Assembly: GCA_037446605.1 (NCBI GenBank)
Contig: JBBIIE010000158.1
Location: forward strand, 1 to 8,322
DNA length: 8,322 nucleotides
Source of the DNA: JANXAZ01 sp037446605
GTDB taxonomy: Bacteria > Pseudomonadota > Alphaproteobacteria > Geminicoccales > Geminicoccaceae
Direction: 5' to 3'
Part shown: positions 1 to 5,457 of the stretch, piece after piece
How the letters are laid out: each line of letters opens with the position of its first letter
Numbering within the stretch: position 1 is the stretch's first letter
The notes under the pieces: model-generated
What the model was told of the DNA's origin: nothing
The model's database searches: none
The model's input: the letters and a program-made list of their open reading frames with translations, nothing else
Program-made: the position numbers and the translations under genes

Positions 1-33
1 CGGGCGGGATCGCGGCCGCGCGCCGCCCCGCCG

Positions 34-62
34 TTGCGCGGTGCGAGCGGAGGTCCTAGCCT
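34..62 (+). promoter_or_regulatory. sigma-70-like promoter of the small exported protein gene
   Basis: TTGCGC at 34-39 and TAGCCT at 57-62 are separated by exactly 17 bases. The same arrangement (TTGCGA-N17-TAGCCT) occurs in front of the FAD oxidoreductase gene at 451-479, which strengthens both calls. Transcription would be expected to start near 69, leaving a leader of about 30 bases that contains a purine-rich ribosome binding site, GGAGGG at 87-92, six to seven bases from the ATG at 100. Confidence 0.5.
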
Positions 63-99
63 GAACCGTCCGAACGAAGGGAAGGGGGAGGGGCGCGTC

Positions 100-375
100 A
101 TGACGAGGCTGATGCTCCAGGTCGCGGCGTTGCTGGCGACGAGCGCGGTGGCGGCGGCCGAGCCGGTGCCGCTCGACGAGGGCGGGCTCGACCGGGTGGT
201 GGCCGGCGGCCCGGCGCTCGGGCCGGTCTGCCCGGCCTGCATCCTCGGCACGGTCCTCGGCCGGCTCGGCGGCGCCCCGAGCCCGAGCCCCTCGCCCACG
301 CCGCCCGCGGCGCCGGAGGCACCGCCCCCCCCGAGCCTCGACGACCTCGTGCTCGGCTCGCGGATCCGCTTCTGA
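100..375 (+). CDS. small exported protein with a double-glycine-like motif and a proline-rich tail
   Basis: This is a 91-residue protein of unknown function. The ATG at 100 is chosen over the in-frame upstream start at 34 because a strong Shine-Dalgarno (GGAGGG, 87-92) precedes it and the protein then begins with a clear Sec-type signal. Residues 1-20 have Arg3, a hydrophobic core and an AVAAA end that fits signal peptidase I cleavage before Glu21. The next segment, residues 25-37, reads LDEGGLDRVVAGG, which resembles the LxxxELxxVxGG leaders of double-glycine peptides. A short apolar stretch with CPAC (44-47) follows, then a Pro/Ser/Ala-rich region (58-78) and a C-terminus ending LGSRIRF. 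The CPAC cysteines could be redox-active or metal-binding, but there is no thioredoxin fold around them. The gene is monocistronic, with its own promoter and two hairpins after it. Exported location is fairly safe; no activity can be assigned. Confidence 0.6.
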   Translation: MTRLMLQVAALLATSAVAAAEPVPLDEGGLDRVVAGGPALGPVCPACILGTVLGRLGGAPSPSPSPTPPAAPEAPPPPSLDDLVLGSRIRF

Positions 376-386
376 GCGCAGCCGGC

Positions 387-406
387 GGCGGGCCCGACGG
401 CCCGCC
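387..406 (+). terminator. GC-rich hairpin after the small exported protein gene
   Basis: An 8-bp perfect stem, GGCGGGCC (387-394) pairing with GGCCCGCC (399-406), has a CGAC loop and begins 11 bases after the stop codon. No T-run follows, so it is at best an atypical intrinsic terminator. Its position directly after the stop supports a role in 3'-end formation or mRNA stability. Confidence 0.35.
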
Positions 407-425
407 CGGGAGGCCTGCGCGAACG

Positions 426-442
426 CCGGGGCGGGGCCCCGG
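426..442 (+). terminator. second GC-rich hairpin in the same gap
   Basis: CCGGGGC (426-432) pairs with GCCCCGG (436-442) across a three-base loop. It lies between the first hairpin and the promoter at 451. It has no T-run either. In DNA this rich in G and C such stems can arise by chance, so the call is weak. Confidence 0.2.
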
Positions 443-450
443 GCGGTCGC

Positions 451-479
451 TTGCGAGGCGGCGCGGCGGCCCCTAGCCT
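451..479 (+). promoter_or_regulatory. sigma-70-like promoter of the FAD oxidoreductase operon, probably leaderless
   Basis: TTGCGA at 451-456 and TAGCCT at 474-479 are separated by 17 bases, the same architecture as at 34-62. The -10-like hexamer ends only six bases before the ATG at 486, so transcription would start at or next to the A of the start codon. No Shine-Dalgarno sequence is present between the hexamer and the ATG, which agrees with a leaderless message. Confidence 0.5.
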
Positions 480-485
480 TCGGCC

Positions 486-1925
486 ATGGCCCGGGCCGAC
501 CTCCCTCCCCTGCCGGCCGGATTCCTCGAGCGCTGCCGGGCGGCGGTCGGGCCGGCGGGCGTGCTCGACGATCCGGGCGCCCTCGAGCCCTACGTCACCG
601 ACTTCTGGCGCCAGCATCGCGGCCGTACCCCGGCCGTGCTGCGCCCGGCCACGACCGCGGAGGTCGCGGCACTCGTGGCGCTCGCCGCCCGGCACGGCGT
701 GCCGCTCGTGCCGCAGTCGGGCAATACCGGGCTCGTGCTCGGCGGGATCCCGGATGCGAGCGGCCGGCAGGTGGTCCTCTCGCTCGAGCGGATGAACCGG
801 ATCCGCCACCTCGACCCGCGCGGCGACCATCTCGTGGTCGAGGCCGGCTGCGTGCTCGAGACCGTGCAGCAGGCCGCCGCCGAGGCCGGCCGGCTGTTCC
901 CGCTCGCCCTCGGCGCGCAGGGCTCGTGCCGGATCGGCGGCAACCTCGGCACCAACGCCGGCGGCGTCAACGTGCTGCGCTACGGCATGATGCGCGACCT
1001 CGTGCTCGGCCTCGAGGTGGTGCTCGCCGACGGCCGCGTCTGGGACGGGCTCAGGGCGCTGCGCAAGGACAATACGGGCTACGATCTCAAGCATCTGTTC
1101 ATCGGCAGCGAGGGCACGCTCGGGGTGATCACCGCGGCCGCGCTCAAGCTGTTCCCGGCACCCCGCGACCGGCGCACCTGCTGGCTCGGCATCGACGGGC
1201 CCAAGGTGGCGCTCGACGTGTTCGAGCTGTTCCGCGCCACGGCGGGCGAGGTGATCTCGAGCTTCGAGCTGCTGACCGGGTTCGGGGTCGAGGCGGCCTG
1301 CACCCACCTGCCCGGGGTTCGCCGACCGCTGGCCGATCCGCATCCCTGGCACCTCCTGATCGAGCTGTCCTGGAGCTTCGAGAACGGCCTCGCCGAGCGG
1401 CTGGAGCAGGTGCTGACGCGGGCCATCGAGATGGGCCTCGTGCGCGACGGCACGGTGGCCGAGAGCGAGGCGCAGCGCGCCAACATGTGGCGCATCCGCG
1501 AGGGCCAGTCGGAGGCGACCCGGCACATGGGCTTCATCGTGCGGAGCGACGTCACCGTGCCGATCGCGCGGATCCCCGAGCTGGTCGAGCGCATGCAGGC
1601 CTGGACCGCGGCGCACGAGCCCGAGGTCACGCTGATCCCCTTCGGCCATGTCGGCGACGGCAACCTGCACTTCAACTTCGTGACCCCGCCGGCGCGCGTG
1701 GCCGAGCTCCGCCCGGTCCTCCTCGAGCGGCTGTACGACGAGGTCACGGCCCTCGACGGCTCGATCAGCGCCGAGCACGGCATCGGCCGGATGAAGCGGG
1801 CGGCGATGGCGGCACGCAAGGCCCCGCTCGAGCTCGAGCTCATGGCCCGGCTCAAGGCGGCCCTGGATCCCTCCGGCATCCTCAACCCCGGCGTCGTGCT
1901 GGCGCCACCCGGAGAGCGGCCATGA
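486..1925 (+). CDS. FAD-binding oxidoreductase (GlcD / D-2-hydroxyglutarate dehydrogenase-like)
   Basis: A 479-residue flavoprotein of the VAO/PCMH superfamily, expected to oxidise a 2-hydroxy acid (for example D-2-hydroxyglutarate, D-lactate or glycolate) to the 2-oxo acid. The N-terminal FAD_binding_4 domain spans roughly residues 45-220. It includes the pyrophosphate-binding SGNTGLVLGG (78-87), IGGNLGTNAGG (150-160) and FIGSEGTLGVIT (205-216). The FAD-oxidase C-terminal domain follows to about 470 and carries FGHVGDGNLHFNF (387-399) and AEHGIG (429-434). By family analogy His388, His395 and Glu430 are the metal/substrate ligands of D2HGDH-type enzymes. Length is normal for the family and no cofactor motif is missing. 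No signal peptide is seen, so it is probably cytoplasmic or peripheral to the membrane. It is the first gene of a translationally coupled operon: its TGA overlaps the next ATG. The exact substrate cannot be told from motifs. Confidence 0.9.
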   Translation: MARADLPPLPAGFLERCRAAVGPAGVLDDPGALEPYVTDFWRQHRGRTPAVLRPATTAEVAALVALAARHGVPLVPQSGNTGLVLGGIPDASGRQVVLSLERMNRIRHLDPRGDHLVVEAGCVLETVQQAAAEAGRLFPLALGAQGSCRIGGNLGTNAGGVNVLRYGMMRDLVLGLEVVLADGRVWDGLRALRKDNTGYDLKHLFIGSEGTLGVITAAALKLFPAPRDRRTCWLGIDGPKVALDVFELFRATAGEVISSFELLTGFGVEAACTHLPGVRRPLADPHPWHLLIELSWSFENGLAERLEQVLTRAIEMGLVRDGTVAESEAQRANMWRIREGQSEATRHMGFIVRSDVTVPIARIPELVERMQAWTAAHEPEVTLIPFGHVGDGNLHFNFVTPPARVAELRPVLLERLYDEVTALDGSISAEHGIGRMKRAAMAARKAPLELELMARLKAALDPSGILNPGVVLAPPGERP

Positions 1926-2878
1926 GCCCGACCCGCCCGGCCGGCTGGCCGGCCCGCGCCACGATCGTCGAGGTCGGCCTGCGCGACGGACTGCAGGCCG
2001 AGCGGACGGTCCTGCCCACGGCGCAGAAGCTCGAGCTCGCCGAGCGGCTCCTGGACGCCGGGCTGCGGCACCTCGAGGTCACGAGCTTCGTGAGCCCCAA
2101 GGCGGTGCCGCAGCTGGCGGACGCGGCCGAGCTCCTGGCCGCCCTCGGTCGGCGGCCGGGGGTCGAGCTCTCGGCGCTCGTGCCCAACGCCAAGGGGGCC
2201 GAGCGCGCCGTGGCGGCGCGGGTCGATGCCATGATGGTCTTCCTGTCGGCCTCCGAGAGCCACAACCGCAAGAACCTCAACCGGCCGATCGACCACTCGC
2301 TCGCCGACGTGGCCGAGGTGACGAGGATCGCGGAGGCGGCACGGATCCCGGTGCACGCCGCGCTCTCGGTCTGCTTCGGCTGCCCGTTCGAGGGCGAGGT
2401 GCCGCTCGCCCGGGTGCTGCGCATCGCCGAGGAGCTGGCGATGCTCGGCATCCGCCACCTCTCGCTCGCCGACACCACCGGTATGGCCACCCCGCCGCTC
2501 GTGCGCGAGCGCGTCCCGGCGGTGCGCGAGGCACTCCCCGGGGTCGAGCTGGCGCTGCACGTGCACAACACGCGCGGCCTCGGCCTGTGCAACGTGATGG
2601 CCGCGCTCGAGCTCGGCATCGACCGCTTCGAGAGCTCGGTCGGCGGGCTCGGCGGCTGCCCCTTCGCGCCCGGCGCCACCGGCAACGTGGTGACCGAGGA
2701 CCTCGTCTACCTGCTCGAGGAGTGCGGGGTGGCCACCGGCATCGACCTGGAGCGGCTGATCCTGGCGGCGCAGGCCATGGAGCGGGCGGTCGGCCACCCG
2801 CTGCCGGGCCAGGTGATGAAGGCCGGCCCGCGGCTGCGCCGGCACGCGCTCGAGGCCGTCCGCACCGCCGCCGGCTGA
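1922..2878 (+). CDS. hydroxymethylglutaryl-CoA lyase family protein
   Basis: A 318-residue TIM-barrel lyase of the HMG-CoA lyase/DRE-TIM family, which splits a 3-hydroxy-acyl-CoA into acetyl-CoA (or similar) and a keto acid. The start ATG overlaps the stop of the preceding gene (ATGA). Catalytic features are all present: VEVGLRDGLQ (16-25, with Arg21 and metal ligand Asp22), the SFVSPKAVPQ segment (55-64), the metal ligands in LHVHN (His213, His215), the HMGL signature GGLGGCPFAPGATGN (241-255) with the flexible-loop Cys246 and Asn255, then TEDLVYLLE (258-266). The motif SESHNRKNLN (111-120) differs from the SELFTKKNIN-type segment of mitochondrial HMG-CoA lyase, and the usual Pro after VEVG is Leu20. 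It may therefore belong to a paralogous bacterial subgroup acting on a related acyl-CoA. Pairing with a downstream CoA-transferase suggests the transferase makes its substrate. Confidence 0.88.
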   Translation: MSPTRPAGWPARATIVEVGLRDGLQAERTVLPTAQKLELAERLLDAGLRHLEVTSFVSPKAVPQLADAAELLAALGRRPGVELSALVPNAKGAERAVAARVDAMMVFLSASESHNRKNLNRPIDHSLADVAEVTRIAEAARIPVHAALSVCFGCPFEGEVPLARVLRIAEELAMLGIRHLSLADTTGMATPPLVRERVPAVREALPGVELALHVHNTRGLGLCNVMAALELGIDRFESSVGGLGGCPFAPGATGNVVTEDLVYLLEECGVATGIDLERLILAAQAMERAVGHPLPGQVMKAGPRLRRHALEAVRTAAG

Positions 2879-2888
2879 GCCCGGCACC

Positions 2889-4364
2889 GTGCCCGCGGCC
2901 GAGCCGCCCGGCGCGCTCGACGGGATCCGGGTGGTCGATCTCACCCGGGTGCTGTCCGGCCCGTTCTGCACCATGCTCCTGGCCGACCTCGGCGCCGACG
3001 TGATCAAGGTCGAGAGCCCGAAGGGCGATCCGACCCGGGTGACCGGCGCCGGCCGCGAGGGGCTGTCCTGGTACTTCGCCGCCTTCAACCGCAACAAGCG
3101 GTCGATCGTGCTCGACCTCGAGCGCGCGGCCGACCGGGACGTGCTCGCCCGGCTGGTCGTCCGGGCCGACGTGCTGGTCGAGAACTTCCGCCCGGGCGTG
3201 CTCGCCGCCATCGGCTTCCCGCCCGAGCGCCTGGAGGCCCTCAACCCGCGGCTGGTGACCTGCTCGATCAACGGCTTCGGCTCGACCGGCCCCTATGCCG
3301 ACCGCCCCGCCTTCGACTTCATCGCCCAGGCGATGAGCGGGTTCATGGCGAGCAACGGCCTGGAGGGCGGCCCGCCCCTGCGCGCCGCGGCGCCGATCAC
3401 CGATCTGTTGGCCGGGCTCTACGCGGCGCTCGCCACGCTCGCGGCACTACGCGCGCGCGAGGCGACCGGCCGCGGCCAGCGGGTCGAGGCGGCGATGCTG
3501 CCGTCGATGGTCGCCACGCTCGGCTATCTGGTGCCGGAGTTCCTGGCGACCGGGCGGCCCCCGCCCCGCACCGGCAACGACCATCCGATCCTTGCGCCCT
3601 ACGGCCTGTTCGCGACCGCCGACCGGCCGATCGCCGTGGCCCCGGCGAGCGAGGCGATCGTGCGCCGCTTCCTCGCGGCGCTCGGCCTCGAGGCACTCCT
3701 GGCCGAGCCGCGCTTCGCCGGCAACGCGGAGCGCGTGGCGCATCGGGCGGAACTGCGCGCGCGCATCGAGGCGGTGCTCGAGGCGGCGCCCGCGGCCGAG
3801 TGGATCGCCCGGCTGAACGCCGCGGGCGTTCCCTGCGGCCCGGTCAACGGGCTGGCCGAGGCGCTCGCCGACCCGCAGCTCGCGGCGCAGGAGATGGTGA
3901 TCGACATGCCCCAGCCCGGCCACGGGGTGGTGCGCAGCACGGGCTTCCCGATGAAGCTCCGGGCGACCCCCTGCCGGCTGCGCCGGCCGGCGCCCCGGCT
4001 CGGCGAGCATGGGAGCGAGATCCTGGCCGAGCTCGGCGATCGCGCGGTCGAGCCGGCCGGGGCGGACCCGCCGGCTGCCGAGCAGGAAGGCCGCGGCGCG
4101 CGGATCGCCCGCCTCGAGGTGCAGCTCGAGCACGGCGAGCGCCATGCGCGCGAGGCGGGCGAGCTGGCGGTCCATCGGCAGGGTGGCGAGCAGGCGCCGG
4201 TACTCGACCAGGGCGGCGAAGTCCGGGTCGGCGAGGAGAGCGCGGAGCGCGGCCTCGGGGATGCCCTCGGGGCGGCCGGCCGCGACCGGATCCAGCCCGG
4301 CCGCGATGCGGGCGGCGATGCGCCGCCGGCGCAGCCGGGCGGGCCTTGTATCGGCGAGCGGTAG
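2889..4364 (+). CDS. family III CoA-transferase (CaiB/BaiF) with an aberrant C-terminal extension
   Basis: The frame encodes 491 residues from a GTG start, 10 bases after the lyase stop. Residues 1 to about 383 are a complete CaiB/BaiF (formyl-CoA transferase-type) protein: GIRVVDLTRVLSGPF (12-26), GADVIKVE (35-42), FNRNKRSI (66-73), LVENFRPG (96-103), the active-site loop APITD with candidate catalytic Asp172, TGRGQ (193-197), and the terminal RLGEHGSEILAELG (370-383). These enzymes move CoA between carboxylic acids, and here the product probably feeds the adjacent lyase. Family members normally stop within about 20 residues of that last motif. This frame continues for 108 low-complexity Gly/Arg/Ala/Glu-rich residues to a TAG at 4364. 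The tail region is antisense to a better-looking reading frame starting at 4382. The tail is probably run-on translation after loss of the native stop, not a domain. Confidence 0.85.
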   Translation: MPAAEPPGALDGIRVVDLTRVLSGPFCTMLLADLGADVIKVESPKGDPTRVTGAGREGLSWYFAAFNRNKRSIVLDLERAADRDVLARLVVRADVLVENFRPGVLAAIGFPPERLEALNPRLVTCSINGFGSTGPYADRPAFDFIAQAMSGFMASNGLEGGPPLRAAAPITDLLAGLYAALATLAALRAREATGRGQRVEAAMLPSMVATLGYLVPEFLATGRPPPRTGNDHPILAPYGLFATADRPIAVAPASEAIVRRFLAALGLEALLAEPRFAGNAERVAHRAELRARIEAVLEAAPAAEWIARLNAAGVPCGPVNGLAEALADPQLAAQEMVIDMPQPGHGVVRSTGFPMKLRATPCRLRRPAPRLGEHGSEILAELGDRAVEPAGADPPAAEQEGRGARIARLEVQLEHGERHAREAGELAVHRQGGEQAPVLDQGGEVRVGEESAERGLGDALGAAGRDRIQPGRDAGGDAPPAQPGGPCIGER

Positions 4365-4382
4365 CGGCCGGCGGCGGGACAT
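3447..4382 (-). CDS. probable small helix-turn-helix protein antisense to the CoA-transferase tail
   Basis: The open frame is 311 residues, but only the first 130 or so (4382 down to about 3993) look like a real protein. The rest is the Arg/His/Gly-rich shadow of the CoA-transferase. The N-terminal part begins MSRRRPLPLAD, then has helices around 21-62 in a pattern (RIAARIAAGLDP, then a turn, then EAALRALLADPDF) reminiscent of homeodomain-like HTH or terminase-small-subunit-like proteins. Two more amphipathic helices follow (70-103, including LEAGDPRAAAFLL). By hand count, A or T occupies this strand's third codon position in about 5 of 108 codons of the overlap, against about 13 for the opposite frame, which favours this strand as coding. 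A TTGACA promoter lies just upstream. It is the third minus-strand gene after the ParA gene, with 82 bases between. Its true 3' end is unclear because no stop occurs before 3447. DNA binding is an inference. Confidence 0.5.
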   Translation of the reverse strand: MSRRRPLPLADTRPARLRRRRIAARIAAGLDPVAAGRPEGIPEAALRALLADPDFAALVEYRRLLATLPMDRQLARLARMALAVLELHLEAGDPRAAAFLLGSRRVRPGRLDRAIAELGQDLAPMLAEPGRRPAQPAGGRPELHREARAAHHPVAGLGHVDHHLLRRELRVGERLGQPVDRAAGNARGVQPGDPLGRGRRLEHRLDARAQFRPMRHALRVAGEARLGQECLEAERREEAAHDRLARRGHGDRPVGGREQAVGRKDRMVVAGAGRGPPGRQELRHQIAERGDHRRQHRRLDPLAAAGRLARA

Positions 4383-4387
4383 GGGCC

Positions 4388-4416
4388 CTTGTTGCAGGTC
4401 TCGTTCCTTCTGTCAA
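4388..4416 (-). promoter_or_regulatory. candidate promoter for the minus-strand HTH gene
   Basis: On the minus strand a perfect TTGACA (4416-4411) is followed after 17 bases by AACAAG (4393-4388), a weak -10 match. The start codon at 4382 lies six bases beyond it, so the message would be leaderless or nearly so. Alternatively AAGG just before the ATG acts as a short ribosome binding site. The surrounding 4391-4430 stretch is visibly richer in A and T than its flanks, as expected of a regulatory gap. Confidence 0.4.
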
Positions 4417-4464
4417 GTACAAATACCTAGACGGCCGCCCGACTTCCACGGAGGTCCTCGCCGC

Positions 4465-5457
4465 TCAACGCGGCGGCAGGACGATCCCGCAGCGGCCGGC
4501 GATCCGCAGCGCGAGCGCCCTGAAGTCGAGGTAACATCGCTGCACGGCGGCCTGATGCCCGCCGATCGCGCCATCGGCCGGCCGCAGGAGGAACATGGGC
4601 CGCTTCGCCTCCTGCACCAGGGGCATGAGCGAACGATAGTCCTTGAGCTGGGCGAGGCAGTGTTCGTCCGCCTCGATCGACGGCGGCCCGGTGGCGTCGC
4701 CCCCGAGGACCTTCTCGCGATAGGCCCGAGGCACCTCGCTCATCCATCGCTCGTAGGCGCGCACCGGCCGATCGAGGCGGATCGAGTGGCGCATCATCAC
4801 GTAACCCGCCGGTCGCATTCCGCCCGCGGGTACCGGCGAGAGATCCGATGGCGCCTTGTTCCGCCGCTCGCTCCATTCCGTGCGCCAGGTCCGCAGGGCG
4901 GGGCCGACGTTGCGCAGCCCCTGGATCGAGAAGAGATCCGGTCCGAGCGGCAGGACGACGTGGTCGCAGGCCGTCAGCGCCGCGCGGTTGAGCGAGCCGA
5001 GGTTCGGCCCGAGGTCGACGAGGGCGACATCGGCCTCGGTCGCCCGGGCGACCTGAGCGATCACCTGGGCGAAGGAGGTCACCACGCGGAAGGCACGGGC
5101 CTTCCCGTCGGCGCATTCCGCCCAGGCCCGGGACAGTTCGTCCTCGTAGCGGGAGAGCTCGAGGTCGCCCGGGACCAGCGCGATCCCGTCCGCGGGCTCG
5201 GTGGGCTGGAGCTGCCCGATCCGGCCGGTGCCCTCGTAGAGTGGGCGAACGGCTCGCCAGATGGTGGTCGCGCGGTCGCCCTGCCACAACCCCTCGATCT
5301 CGTCCTCGTCGAGGAAGAACGAGGTGAGATTGGCCTGCGGATCGAGATCGGCCGCCATGACGCGCAGACCGAGCTCGCCGAACATCCACGCCAGGTGATA
5401 GACGAGCGAGGTCTTGCCGACCCCGCCCTTGTTGTTGAAGAAGGCGATCGTCTGCAT
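4465..5457 (-). CDS. ParA/MinD-type P-loop ATPase with a C-terminal extension
   Basis: A 330-residue protein starting at the ATG at 5457, which shares one base with the stop of the upstream gene (TGATG), so the two are translationally coupled. It shows the deviant Walker A of ParA proteins (FFNNKGGVGKTSLVYHL, 6-22, with signature Lys10 and P-loop Lys15), switch I ADLDPQANLT (36-45), and Walker B/switch II ALVDLGPNLGSLNRAAL (145-161), followed by DHVVLPLGPDLFSIQGL (165-181). ParA proteins bind ATP as sandwich dimers and often bind DNA. Standard Soj/ParA proteins are about 250-260 residues. This one has an added C-terminal part from about 200 to 330 with conserved-looking LKDYRSLMPLVQEAKRPMFL (271-290) and ADGAIGGHQ (294-302). 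No ParB gene or parS-like repeats are seen nearby, so ordinary plasmid or chromosome partition is unlikely. The partner is more likely the AlbA_2-ATPase protein encoded just upstream. Confidence 0.85.
   Translation of the reverse strand: MQTIAFFNNKGGVGKTSLVYHLAWMFGELGLRVMAADLDPQANLTSFFLDEDEIEGLWQGDRATTIWRAVRPLYEGTGRIGQLQPTEPADGIALVPGDLELSRYEDELSRAWAECADGKARAFRVVTSFAQVIAQVARATEADVALVDLGPNLGSLNRAALTACDHVVLPLGPDLFSIQGLRNVGPALRTWRTEWSERRNKAPSDLSPVPAGGMRPAGYVMMRHSIRLDRPVRAYERWMSEVPRAYREKVLGGDATGPPSIEADEHCLAQLKDYRSLMPLVQEAKRPMFLLRPADGAIGGHQAAVQRCYLDFRALALRIAGRCGIVLPPR

Noticed and set aside
926..1921. Long upstream part of the frame containing the lyase gene
   Set aside because: It overlaps the well-supported FAD oxidoreductase in another frame and reads as Arg/Gly/Ala-rich shadow sequence; the true lyase start is the ATG at 1922.
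1079..3271. 730-codon open frame on the minus strand across the operon
   Set aside because: Shadow of three genes with full sets of family motifs on the plus strand; its protein is low complexity with no recognisable domain. Stops are rare in any frame at this GC content.
4391..4406. GTTG-N8-GTTC resembling the alphaproteobacterial LexA box GTTC-N7-GTTC
   Set aside because: Spacing is one base too long and the first half-site has a mismatch.
4451..4459. GAGGTCCTC palindrome after the ParA-type gene as a terminator
   Set aside because: The stem is only four base pairs with a one-base centre and there is no T-run, so it cannot form a useful hairpin.
4383..4464. parS-like centromere repeats near the ParA-type gene
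   Set aside because: No inverted or iterated repeat of suitable length was seen in the gap, and no ParB gene is present.
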